NCBI GenBank assembly: GCA_902774055.1
Contig: CACYGX010000003.1
Span: forward strand, 1 to 64,000
DNA from: an uncultured Bacteroidales bacterium
GTDB lineage: Bacteria; Bacteroidota; Bacteroidia; Bacteroidales; Muribaculaceae
Direction of reading: 5' to 3'
Length of the DNA stretch: 64,000 nt
Under the pieces are notes generated by a model. It was given only the letters and a program-made list of their open reading frames with translations, was not told the DNA's origin and made no database searches. Shown here piece after piece: positions 53,984-63,141 of this stretch (positions are counted from its first letter, which is position 1; each line of letters starts with the position of its first letter). Position numbers and translations under genes: made by a program.

Positions 53984-54853
53984 TTAATTATAGGATTCTA
54001 ACTGACCCGCTATCACTCGTTTGATATAAGCGATAACCTTCTCGTCATGACCATATTGCAAGATGCGCAGGAAGTTCATCAGCTGCAAGGGCATGTAATA
54101 CTGCCTGTACCACTGATAACGGCTCGTGAAGTACTCATCGATGGCTTTATCAATCTTCTCGCTCACGATGCTCAAGCGAACTTTGTCAAACGGCTTGTTG
54201 TACATCAACGTGGACCACAAGTAGGCCGTGTCTTGTCTGATCTTGACGATATCGAGCAAAGGAGACTCGATGAACGAGTCCAGGAAATCAATGAGATAAT
54301 AATTATTACCATTGAACAGGATATTGCTGAACGTCAAGTCGCCATGACAGGTGCCCACAGGCATCACCATGTCTCCTACCCCGTCCATCACGGCCTGGGA
54401 GCGATTAACCAGTTCGAGGGCTTCACGGTCATCCTTCAAGTGGGCGTTATTGGCCACTTTACGGGCCACATCAGCCATCTTGTCGGTGAGAATGTGTGAA
54501 GGAACGGTTTGCATCGTCGATGCGTTTATCTCCAGGTCAATGAAGTATTCGATAGCGCCTATCAGGTACTTGATTTGTTCAAACCCTGCATTCTCAAAAT
54601 ACTCCACGTAGTTTTTGGAGTAAATATACTCCATCTTGATAACAGCATCGCTATCAGTCTGCTCTACAGCAAAAACCTTGGGCACGCGTATATTTTGATA
54701 CTCCCTATTGGAAGCCGCTATCTGTTTATTGGCTTGATTGACAAGACGTGGCACGTAGCCAGCGTCATGCGTGCTCTTGTGGATATGAAGTTCATTGTCC
54801 TCATACACAATAGCAATATCACAACCTGAATGGCCTTGAATATCGAGTTTCAT
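53984..54853 (-). CDS. Phosphotransferase, aminoglycoside/choline kinase family
   Basis: 289 residues. Kinase-like fold with the catalytic block HGDLTFSN (His170, Asp172, Asn177) and the metal Asp189 in LIDFLD. It phosphorylates a small-molecule hydroxyl. Between a nucleotidyltransferase-like gene and a HAD gene, it may make the phosphate that the 55432 enzyme activates. LicA-like choline kinase is one option, but residues specific for choline cannot be judged here. Confidence 0.78.
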   Translation of the reverse strand: MKLDIQGHSGCDIAIVYEDNELHIHKSTHDAGYVPRLVNQANKQIAASNREYQNIRVPKVFAVEQTDSDAVIKMEYIYSKNYVEYFENAGFEQIKYLIGAIEYFIDLEINASTMQTVPSHILTDKMADVARKVANNAHLKDDREALELVNRSQAVMDGVGDMVMPVGTCHGDLTFSNILFNGNNYYLIDFLDSFIESPLLDIVKIRQDTAYLWSTLMYNKPFDKVRLSIVSEKIDKAIDEYFTSRYQWYRQYYMPLQLMNFLRILQYGHDEKVIAYIKRVIAGQLESYN

Positions 54854-54871
54854 TGTTTGATAAGTCAGTGT

Positions 54872-55426
54872 TTAGAGCTGAATCTTAATATAGTTGGCAC
54901 CACAAGCCTGTGCAGCAAGTAGGCCTACCGCAGAGTCTTCGAAGATGAGCGTTTCGCTGGGGCTAACCCCCATGCGGTTCATCACCGTGTTGTATATCTC
55001 AGGGGACGGTTTGCCTTCCACGACATCCTCGCCAGCCAGCACAAGGTCAAATTCCTCAGTTATCCCAAAGTGGTTCAACGCATTAGATAAATTTTTACCT
55101 CGTGCCGTTGATGCGACAGCGGTCTTGCCTCCACTCTGACGGAACATCCTGATGAAATCCAGCAACGGACGGTTCAGTTCCAGCATATTGAAATAAGCAG
55201 GATAGCAATTACCCTTGAGTTCGCGGATACGCTTGCGAATTTCGCCGTCAGCAATACCCATCGTTTCCATGAATTTGTCAAATCTCATACCGTAGCAGCC
55301 ACGGTACTGCTCCTCGGTCAAAGTCATGCCACACTGGCCGAAGGCCTCGCGATAGGCATGATAATTGGCCTGAAAAGTATTGACCAAGGTGCCGTCAAAG
55401 TCGGTAATCAACAGTTTGATTTCCAT
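54872..55426 (-). CDS. HAD-superfamily phosphatase
   Basis: 184 residues from the ATG at 55424-55426 (MEIKLL); the alternative is a GTG at 55433-55435 overlapping the upstream stop. HAD motifs DFDGTL (nucleophile), TAVASTARG, and EDSAVGLLAAQACG. Subfamily IA, like phosphoglycolate phosphatase or beta-phosphoglucomutase. Substrate probably a sugar or polyol phosphate of the neighbouring kinase/nucleotidyltransferase pathway. Confidence 0.85.
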   Translation of the reverse strand: MEIKLLITDFDGTLVNTFQANYHAYREAFGQCGMTLTEEQYRGCYGMRFDKFMETMGIADGEIRKRIRELKGNCYPAYFNMLELNRPLLDFIRMFRQSGGKTAVASTARGKNLSNALNHFGITEEFDLVLAGEDVVEGKPSPEIYNTVMNRMGVSPSETLIFEDSAVGLLAAQACGANYIKIQL

Positions 55427-55431
55427 ATCAA

Positions 55432-56169
55432 TCACGATTGCTGTGCCTGCAGGAACTCCTCTGGGGTGCCATAGGAGTGGTATTCCTCCATCGTCGCCAA
55501 GCGTACCGTTTTCCCCTCGGCGAGCAAGTAATTATAGAGCAACGACACATAGAACTCAGCCTTGCCGTGTGTGCCATCATCAAGCAGCTGGTGGGCAATG
55601 CGCTTGAAGTCCTTGCCGCTACCGAAGAAGTATGCGCCACACAACGCGTGGTTAGAGATGGGCTCTTTCTCGGCTGTACGCGTCACTCGCCCCTCCTCAT
55701 CGACCTGGGCATAGCTGTAACGCGGGTCATTAGACTCAAAGGACACCAGCGCGCCGCCATCGGCATCACACTCATCGACCGACAAGGCTTTAGCGACCAA
55801 CTCATTGTAGGCCTTACTACGGAATTCCAGGTCGCAATCCATCACGACAATTGCGTCGTCATCGGCTATTGCCGGCTCTGCCACAAGGCAGGTCTCCACG
55901 GCTCCACGAGTCGTCTTGAGTACCGAGAAGATGCGAGCCTCGGGAAGGATATCCTTAATGAGTTGATCGATGTGCTGATTGTCGATGTGTTCTTGACGAA
56001 CAATAAAGCTATACTTCATCTCCACGCCATCGATGGCCACGCTGCCTATCGCCCTCTGGAACAGGGGCACACCATTCAACTCGACGAGCGGCTTGGGTGT
56101 CGTCCACCCTGCACGGGCAAAACGTGATCCCTCGCCTGCCATCGGCATGATGATGTGTAATTGTCTCAT
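55432..56169 (-). CDS. Sugar-1-phosphate-type nucleotidyltransferase
   Basis: 245 residues. Intact signature MPMAGEGSRFARAGW..PKPLVEL, then MDCDLEF for metal binding. It joins a phosphorylated sugar, polyol or choline-type compound to an NTP. The short length (LicC-like, about 230-245 residues) suits cytidylyltransferases of glycan substituents as well as sugar-nucleotide synthases. Immediately upstream of HAD, kinase and the degenerate relative. Confidence 0.87.
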   Translation of the reverse strand: MRQLHIIMPMAGEGSRFARAGWTTPKPLVELNGVPLFQRAIGSVAIDGVEMKYSFIVRQEHIDNQHIDQLIKDILPEARIFSVLKTTRGAVETCLVAEPAIADDDAIVVMDCDLEFRSKAYNELVAKALSVDECDADGGALVSFESNDPRYSYAQVDEEGRVTRTAEKEPISNHALCGAYFFGSGKDFKRIAHQLLDDGTHGKAEFYVSLLYNYLLAEGKTVRLATMEEYHSYGTPEEFLQAQQS

Positions 56170-56187
56170 TTTATCGTTGATTACTCG

Positions 56188-57267
56188 TCAATTACCTAAA
56201 GCGGTAGTGAGAAAATCCATGCTCCCCTGTCTATCGGACGTAACACGCTGTTGCACGACCTGCCAGTCGATGTCTTGTTCACTGGGCTCGACAGGAGCAG
56301 TATCGGACGACTGCCTGTGTTCCAACCCCAGAGACTTGAGAAAGTCGGTCATGCGGGTAATACCTCGACTTGGATTCGATAAGGTATAAAATTCTCGTTC
56401 AAACAGTATGCTGAACACTGTGCCGTGAAACGAGTCGGTGACCACCATTGTGGCGTTCTTGATCATCGCCAGCCACTGCTCGACCGAGAGTTGTGATTTC
56501 CAGCCGGCCGAGAAATAGCGCACATTCAGGCCGTGCTTTTCAGCCACCTGATTGAAAAAGGCTTCTTTTGCCGGAGTGATATCCAAGCAATATACTGCCA
56601 GATAGGGTTCACGAACATCCCAATCCTTGTCGATGATTTCGTTATAATCATCGGCCGTCAGCAGCATGGTCGGGTCAAGGACGCGCACCGCATCAATGCC
56701 CAAATAGTCATGGCATAACTTAACACCACTCGTTTCTCTCACCGAGATGGCATCCATCTGCTGGGCCAGTGCGGCACATGTAGCGGTCTGGCTCTCAGTG
56801 TAATCCCACTCGTCCACGCCGAACGAGGCCCCATAGGCCACACGTTTCAAGGGGAGTCCCTGGGCAAACTGCAGGTACATATCCTCGATGTGGTCGCCGT
56901 TGTAGGCCGCGCGCCACACTTGGTCGCTACCCACCACGATAGCATCCAGGTCATACTTATTCACCAGGCTGCGCTTGTAGTCCCACATCACTTGTGTCTT
57001 GTCGATGCGGTGTTCAATAAACTGTCCCATCAACTCGTTGCGCAATGCGCCACAGTAACGGGTTGGGTACTTTATCTTCTTGCCAAGCAAACGCTTAACG
57101 GCCACTCGAAGCCAATTAAAGGTGAAATGGAGTGTCGAGTAACGCTGATAGGCATCGATTGTGATGGGTTCATGGCCCATTCTCTTGAGAACCTGCTGCA
57201 AAGCCCAGTTCTGCAAGATGCCACCATAATTCATTTCGAGTGGCTGAGTGACGATACCGATGCGCAT
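56188..57267 (-). CDS. Polysaccharide pyruvyl transferase family protein
   Basis: 359 residues. GIVTQPLEMNYGGILQNWALQ, VVGSDQVWR and VTDSFHGTVFSILF are the family blocks (the last with the conserved D-S-F-H). Members add a pyruvate ketal or similar group from PEP to a sugar, making the glycan acidic. Eighteen bases before the nucleotidyltransferase gene. Confidence 0.9.
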   Translation of the reverse strand: MRIGIVTQPLEMNYGGILQNWALQQVLKRMGHEPITIDAYQRYSTLHFTFNWLRVAVKRLLGKKIKYPTRYCGALRNELMGQFIEHRIDKTQVMWDYKRSLVNKYDLDAIVVGSDQVWRAAYNGDHIEDMYLQFAQGLPLKRVAYGASFGVDEWDYTESQTATCAALAQQMDAISVRETSGVKLCHDYLGIDAVRVLDPTMLLTADDYNEIIDKDWDVREPYLAVYCLDITPAKEAFFNQVAEKHGLNVRYFSAGWKSQLSVEQWLAMIKNATMVVTDSFHGTVFSILFEREFYTLSNPSRGITRMTDFLKSLGLEHRQSSDTAPVEPSEQDIDWQVVQQRVTSDRQGSMDFLTTALGN

Positions 57268-57307
57268 TTTAGGCTTTAGGTTTTAGGCTTTAGTGGCGTG
57301 GTGCTGT

Positions 57308-58297
57308 CTATCCGTTTCTCTTCTCGTAATACCATGCGTAGGCTGAGTAGAGCACAGTATACAGCCATGGCAGTCGATAGAACATAATGAGGGCACGCTT
57401 GACCATCCACGGCAATTGGCAATTCTTGAGTTCTTCGACCGTCTGGCCAAAGATGGATGCCACACGCTGATTCACGCCGGCGGCAAAGGTCGTTTTGCGG
57501 GCGCGGTATCTGGTGTTGAGCATCATCTTGTAGGTATACAGCAAGCACCACGAGCGATAGCGCGTGTCGTGCTTGGGCAGGTCGTTCAAGCACATCAGGA
57601 AGGTGTCCAGCCGCTCCACAATCGTGTCGTTCACGCCATCCTGGTCGTGGGTCATCGAGCCAGACCTCACGCGGTAACCATAAAGGGGCTGTTCCACCAC
57701 GATGGCCTGCCGCATGCCGACACACAGACGTGTGAGCCACTCAATATCCTCGGCGGCAATCGACTTAAACCGTTCTGACCCGATAAATTCCCGCTTGAAC
57801 AGCTTGGCCCATACCACAGGGTAGCCAAACTGGTTGCCCCTGAACAAATAGCTCATGTATTGCTCCTGGCTGTAATAGTTCACAGAGGGCACGGGGGATG
57901 CAGACTGCAGCGGGATCAACGGCTCCTCGTCGCCGAAAGCCACGGCGCGACCCATAGCGAAGTCGCACTGCTCACCACGCTGGGACAATGCGTCGTGCAG
58001 GCGTTGCAACATATCAGGCGCCACCACATCGTCGGCGTCAACAAAACAGATATATTCGCCCGTTGCAGCCTCCAGCGCGACATTGCGCGACACGGCGACA
58101 CCGGCATTGCTCTGGTGAATGACCCTAACGCGCTCGTCGCTGGCAGCGACAGCATCGCACATATTGCCAGACCCATCGGTAGATCCGTCATCGACCAGCA
58201 GGAGCTCAAAGTCCCGATAAGTCGACGCAAGGATACTCTCGAGGCATTCTCCCAAGTACTGCTCGACATTATAAACAGGAACAACTACCGAAATCAT
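57308..58297 (-). CDS. Glycosyltransferase family 2, first gene of the glycan locus
   Basis: 329 residues. SVVVPVYNVEQYL, LVDDGSTDGSGN, NAGVAVSRN and CFVDADDVV give the GT-A site. First gene read from the promoter at 58536-58566, with an RNA leader of about 230 bases. Confidence 0.9.
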   Translation of the reverse strand: MISVVVPVYNVEQYLGECLESILASTYRDFELLLVDDGSTDGSGNMCDAVAASDERVRVIHQSNAGVAVSRNVALEAATGEYICFVDADDVVAPDMLQRLHDALSQRGEQCDFAMGRAVAFGDEEPLIPLQSASPVPSVNYYSQEQYMSYLFRGNQFGYPVVWAKLFKREFIGSERFKSIAAEDIEWLTRLCVGMRQAIVVEQPLYGYRVRSGSMTHDQDGVNDTIVERLDTFLMCLNDLPKHDTRYRSWCLLYTYKMMLNTRYRARKTTFAAGVNQRVASIFGQTVEELKNCQLPWMVKRALIMFYRLPWLYTVLYSAYAWYYEKRNG

Positions 58298-58535
58298 CTA
58301 GATAAAAGTGATGACTTTTGCGCTTCATTTACGGGTAAAAACCCGATAAAAACCTCGTGATGCAGACATACAACAAGGGTCACCAATTCTCATGGAATCA
58401 GAGCACCAATGGAGAGCGGGTAAAGCTGCGGACACTATCGCAGTAGTCATTATCAGCAAGTTACCTGTTTTATGTCATGACTGGGGCACGAGCTCATGCT
58501 GCCAAGGGGCAGGCATTTCTCGACCAATCAACTTG

Positions 58536-58566
58536 CAAAAGTAAGTTATTTCCTCGAGACATGCAA
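58536..58566 (-). promoter_or_regulatory. Promoter of the glycan locus
   Basis: On the minus strand TTG (58564-58566), 20 bases, then TACTTTTG (58536-58543). It is about 240 bases before the first glycosyltransferase and the only good match on this side of the gap. Confidence 0.6.
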
Positions 58567-58682
58567 ATTTGACAAAAAAAACTCCATTTACATCTTTTAA
58601 AAACAAATAGACGGTGAGAACAAGCAAAATTTCAAAAAAGTACCAACTAATAAAAGTCTGTTGTCATTTTCACAAAAAAAAC

Positions 58683-58713
58683 TTGCAAATCATCTAAACT
58701 TCATATAATTTTG
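58683..58713 (+). promoter_or_regulatory. Promoter of the LRR protein gene
   Basis: TTG (58683-58685), 20 bases, then TAATTTTG (58706-58713), a good Bacteroidetes match 127 bases before the start codon. Confidence 0.6.
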
Positions 58714-58839
58714 CGGGTAGAATTCATGTATTAAAAGTGCATGTCTTAGTAATCAGGTTTATCATCGATATTCCAGGATGACTAATTTGCAGCGATTTCA
58801 AGGATTGAATATAACGACCATTATTAAATATTTACGATT

Positions 58840-61800
58840 ATGATGAAACGATTACCTATTAAAATCTGCACGTTTGTGCTAGTGGCGCTGATGGGCGTAA
58901 CGTGGGCACAGGCAAACGTGACGCTCAACTCAGCAAACTTCCCTGACGCCAACTTCAGGGCAGCGTTGAGCACCATCACTGGAGTGAGTGTGGGCAGTTC
59001 GTTCAACGAGGCCACGCTCACCGAGCTGGATGTCTCAAACAAGGGCATCACGAACATCAAGGGTGTCGAGTTATTGACTGCCCTGACCAAGCTGATTGCT
59101 TCGCATAACGACATCCAGTTTGCAAACATCACCAACAATCCTCATCTCGAGTGGCTGGACCTCAGCGACAACCCCGCACTGCGTGGTTTCAATTCGACAA
59201 GCGGCAGTGGTTCGACTTCTACACACTGGATCACGCTGACCAACAACATGCCGCTGAAACACCTTGACCTGTCGAACTGCAACATCGGTTACTTCCAGGC
59301 TTTGTCAACCGGCTACCATGTCAATTCGCTGACATGGCTCAGCTTGGCCAACAATCCCGCTATGGCCGGCTGGTCTCCTGGTATTACAGCTCAGACGGGG
59401 TTGAAGTATTGCGACCTGACCAATACGGGACAGACCTCAACCAGTGTGGGATTCACCTCGGCCTTCACAAGCCTCGAGACGCTGATTCTTGCCAACAACA
59501 GCGGTTTTGGATACAGCCCCTCATTTGAACACTTGAGCGCTCTTAAGTATCTTGATATCAGTTACTGTGATCTGTTTTTCCGTGAAAATGAAGGCACAAC
59601 AAACTACCTACTTCATTATTTAACACCAACAAATAATCCGAACTTGGAAACTGTGCTGGCCAGCCACTCTAAGATGGGTGAACACACTGAAGGTCTCACG
59701 GGTTTCACCAATCTTAAAAAAGTGGATGTTTCCCACAATGTTGGTTCTACCACAGCCCAAAGCATGACCCAGTTTTGGGTAAACGGCAGTCCTCTTCTGG
59801 ATACACTCGACATCAGCGGCAACACCGGGCTGACCTACTTGAAGTTGAATAACGACAACTTGCCCCGCAACAACTTCACCCTGATAGGCGGCGAGACCTG
59901 TACCGCCCTGAACAGCCTGTACCTGAACGACAACAAGTACGCCTCTGTCGCTCAGGCCACTAGCGACTTCTCCAGCATCAGCGCCCTCGAATTCCTGTAC
60001 TTGGAGAACAACGAGGGCCTTGGTGGTGAGTTGACCCTGAACGCCGCCGATTGTGGCAGCTTGAAAGGACTCGACCTGGGCAATAACGGCATTACAAGCT
60101 TCAACGCTCCTAGCCTGCCCTCGACGCTGACGGCCCTCATGATTGGTGACAATCCTGCCATGACCAGGCTGGAGATGCACAACAATCCTGGTATCACCAA
60201 GATGACTGCCAGCCCGACGATGAGCGACGGCAGCGGCTTGTACCTGCTGGGCAACACCGCGTTGACCTATATGGACATCAGCGGCACCGCCGAGCAACCC
60301 AATTACTTCAAGCACATCGGCAACAACGGCTCGTTTTACGGCGTGCCCATCGAGACGCTGAAGGCCAGCCACAACAAGTTCTATTCGTTCAGGAACCTTA
60401 CTCAAGTACCTGGCGGCGTGTACGAGCACTGGGGCTGGAAAAATTGGAATGCCGCTCACACCGAATACACTCTAATCAACAAATATAGTGTTGATAATGA
60501 TGAGGATACTGAGCAGAAATGGCGTTATAGGGCTTACTGGCCAACGATGGCAGCCATGCCCGACAGCGCCTCACTTGAACAGCTGCCCAACCTCAAGCAC
60601 CTCGATTTGAGCTATTGCAACTTGAAGGATTCGGTCTATCTGCACAAGAATCCCGAGTTGCTCTACCTTGATGTGAGCCACAACCGCAGCATCTACCGTT
60701 CGTTTGACTCATCTTCAAGCAACCCCAAATATCAAAAGGCTGCAGAGTTCAGAAGTTGGATTTCAAACCCGCAGCACTCATCAACAAGCTTTACCGACTA
60801 CAAGAAATACATGTGGCTTGCCTCGAACACCGACATTCGTGAATACTACACCAATGACTGTAACGACACGACTGGCCTCTACATTCTTGACTTGATGGAT
60901 AATAACAAGCTGGAATACTTGGACATCAGTTATACTGGCATTGAACAGACGGCCTTGACCCATTGCCACGTTTCTAATGCACGTTATATCTGGATTCAGG
61001 ATTTGCCCAACCTCAAGTATTTCTACGCCGACTACAATGGCATGCGTTCGTTGGGTGTCGGCACACAAAATGGCAAGAAGAGAGAAGGCCTCACCACGCC
61101 CACTGCCGGTCTCAAGTCGTTGCAGCGATTGTCGGTTATCGGCATGAGAGGCACCGACAAAACCACCATGCAGGGGTCAATCAACTTCAGGGAGAACAGC
61201 GTGTGCACCCAACTGCATTATATCAACCTGGGTTATTCACGTTATGACTCCATCGGTATTTACATTCCCACGGTTGACACCCTCATCCTGAAAGGAAATC
61301 CCATTCACTATGTCAATGCGCAGAAGATAGATAACATCACTTATCTGGACGCCAGTGAGTGCGCCTTCAAGATGCGAGGCTTAGACATCGAGACAGGCAA
61401 CATCTTCTTCCCTGACGCTTCTATTTACAAAAACGGAGCACGCATCGGTGGCGTGTATTACGACACCAGCACCAATATTCCCGCAGCCAATCCACATAAC
61501 AACGGCGATCTCACAACGCCATTCTCGGGCCTGCGCGCCATCAGGGCTTATCAGCGCAATAACTTAACCACTGTGCTCCTCGACAAGAGCAATGCGTTGA
61601 CCGAAGTCTTCTGCTTCAAGGATCCTGAATTACCCAAGATTAATGGTTTTGATAATCTGGCCTTCAATCAGTCCTATGATGCGCAGTATAGCTTCCCGAC
61701 GCAGGACGCTGATTCACTGAGACTCGTATGGGTTAATGACAACCCGAAATTTATCGAGTTGAACCTGACGAAGAATGACAACCTCAAGTACCTGCATGCC

Positions 61801-63060
61801 TACAACGACAAGGCGCTGGGTACCGCCCTCGGCGCCAACGGTATGGACTTGACCGCGAACATCAACCTAGTCACGGCATGGGTGTCCAACTCCAATCTGG
61901 AGAAATTTACCAATTGCGCCGTGCAGCAGTCCACCCAGGCCCATCTTGACACACTCAAGATTTGGCAGAATCCCATACTTAGCGAACTGGATGTAACTAA
62001 GTATAACAACCTTAGGTATTTAGACCTGCGCAACTGCATGGTCCGCAATCTTGACATGAGCAACAATCCGCAGCTCACCTACTTTGATTGCAGCAACCGT
62101 GACAGCACGTGGGTGGGTCAGGCCGAGACCTACAGCCGCTTTACCTATGACTACAACATGCCGCGCAGTGTTGCTACCATCGTGGACGATCCCGGCAAGA
62201 ACACCATTGCCGACCTGCAGTTCAGCAGCAACAATCTGAGGGTTGTTCATGCCGACAACAATGACCTGTACACCCTGCGAGGACTGAGCAATAATCCCAA
62301 TCTGGAGAAGCTCACCTATAGCTTCAATCACATCAACGCTATTGACCTGAGCGGATGCCCGAACATCAGTGAGTATAACTGTTTCCACAACGTGAGGGGA
62401 CGCATCCTGAGCGAGTTGTCGGTATGGTCTACGACCGAGAATAATGTCACAACAGAGCACAAGATGTATTACCTGCAACTCAAGCCCAATGCAGGCGACG
62501 CTCTGGATCCTGAACACCACGACACCTACTTGGGACACAAGTGGGGCGAGGATTCGCTCTTGTCCAATCAAGATGACGGTTTCATAAGAAGATTTGTTGA
62601 CGATGACTTTGACCCGACCAAGGTGATCAGCTTCACAACGAATGCTGCAGGCCCCTATCATGGCACGAGAGGCGAAAACGCCGCTGGTGCGCCACTCAGG
62701 GTGACCGAAATCATCGATCCCAGCGTAGAACTTGACCCGAGCAAGATTTATGGTGAAGTTGTTGTTATTAAATACTTTAACAATGACCGCAACTACGTCG
62801 AGTACCTCTATGACGACGGTCGTCCCAACAGCGGCAACCGCGACGGTGGCGGCTCGGCATTCGGCATCGCATGGGGACCTCCCGGAGAGGCTACTTTGGT
62901 CGAGGAGACCACAGCCGACGGCATGGGCCAGCCAACAGTCGTGAGCGAACGCTACTTCGACACCGCTGGTGCCGAGCATAACGAGCCAGTTGAGGGCGTG
63001 AATATCGTCGTCCGCCAGATGAGCGACGGCTCGTCACAGACTGTCAAAATCGTCCGTTGA
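58840..63060 (+). CDS. Large secreted leucine-rich repeat protein
   Basis: 1406 residues with a signal peptide (1-25, cut after AQA). Nearly the whole protein is leucine-rich repeats of irregular length (LEWLDLSDNPAL, LKHLDLSNCNIG, LKYLDISYCDL), many of the short asparagine-rich xxLDLSxN type. No DUF285 repeats and no dockerin-like end. The last 60 residues (VSERYFDTAG, EGVNIVV, VKIVR) resemble the short beta-rich C-terminal tails of Bacteroidales secreted proteins, which may serve sorting by a type IX system; this is not certain. Surface adhesion or binding is likely. Confidence 0.85.
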   Translation: MMKRLPIKICTFVLVALMGVTWAQANVTLNSANFPDANFRAALSTITGVSVGSSFNEATLTELDVSNKGITNIKGVELLTALTKLIASHNDIQFANITNNPHLEWLDLSDNPALRGFNSTSGSGSTSTHWITLTNNMPLKHLDLSNCNIGYFQALSTGYHVNSLTWLSLANNPAMAGWSPGITAQTGLKYCDLTNTGQTSTSVGFTSAFTSLETLILANNSGFGYSPSFEHLSALKYLDISYCDLFFRENEGTTNYLLHYLTPTNNPNLETVLASHSKMGEHTEGLTGFTNLKKVDVSHNVGSTTAQSMTQFWVNGSPLLDTLDISGNTGLTYLKLNNDNLPRNNFTLIGGETCTALNSLYLNDNKYASVAQATSDFSSISALEFLYLENNEGLGGELTLNAADCGSLKGLDLGNNGITSFNAPSLPSTLTALMIGDNPAMTRLEMHNNPGITKMTASPTMSDGSGLYLLGNTALTYMDISGTAEQPNYFKHIGNNGSFYGVPIETLKASHNKFYSFRNLTQVPGGVYEHWGWKNWNAAHTEYTLINKYSVDNDEDTEQKWRYRAYWPTMAAMPDSASLEQLPNLKHLDLSYCNLKDSVYLHKNPELLYLDVSHNRSIYRSFDSSSSNPKYQKAAEFRSWISNPQHSSTSFTDYKKYMWLASNTDIREYYTNDCNDTTGLYILDLMDNNKLEYLDISYTGIEQTALTHCHVSNARYIWIQDLPNLKYFYADYNGMRSLGVGTQNGKKREGLTTPTAGLKSLQRLSVIGMRGTDKTTMQGSINFRENSVCTQLHYINLGYSRYDSIGIYIPTVDTLILKGNPIHYVNAQKIDNITYLDASECAFKMRGLDIETGNIFFPDASIYKNGARIGGVYYDTSTNIPAANPHNNGDLTTPFSGLRAIRAYQRNNLTTVLLDKSNALTEVFCFKDPELPKINGFDNLAFNQSYDAQYSFPTQDADSLRLVWVNDNPKFIELNLTKNDNLKYLHAYNDKALGTALGANGMDLTANINLVTAWVSNSNLEKFTNCAVQQSTQAHLDTLKIWQNPILSELDVTKYNNLRYLDLRNCMVRNLDMSNNPQLTYFDCSNRDSTWVGQAETYSRFTYDYNMPRSVATIVDDPGKNTIADLQFSSNNLRVVHADNNDLYTLRGLSNNPNLEKLTYSFNHINAIDLSGCPNISEYNCFHNVRGRILSELSVWSTTENNVTTEHKMYYLQLKPNAGDALDPEHHDTYLGHKWGEDSLLSNQDDGFIRRFVDDDFDPTKVISFTTNAAGPYHGTRGENAAGAPLRVTEIIDPSVELDPSKIYGEVVVIKYFNNDRNYVEYLYDDGRPNSGNRDGGGSAFGIAWGPPGEATLVEETTADGMGQPTVVSERYFDTAGAEHNEPVEGVNIVVRQMSDGSSQTVKIVR

Positions 63061-63082
63061 CATCCCATCTCACCAAGTCGAA

Positions 63083-63120
63083 AAAAAGGATGCCTCGCAG
63101 TGTAACGGGGCATCCTTTTT
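63083..63120. terminator. Bidirectional terminator between convergent genes
   Basis: AAAAAGGATGCC (63083-63094) pairs with GGCATCCTTTTT (63109-63120). T runs on both strands allow it to end both the LRR gene and the minus-strand DUF5723 gene. Confidence 0.85.
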
Positions 63121-63141
63121 AACTATAAATCAATTTGTTGC

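Larger units (their letters stand above)
58298..58839. other. Divergent control region of glycan locus and LRR gene
   Basis: These 542 bases hold no gene. A minus-strand promoter (58536-58566) faces the glycan locus and a plus-strand promoter (58683-58713) faces the LRR gene; about 117 AT-rich bases separate the two -33 boxes. The 230-base leader on the glycan side is long enough for an attenuator or binding site, but no strong hairpin with a T run is evident by eye. Confidence 0.55.
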
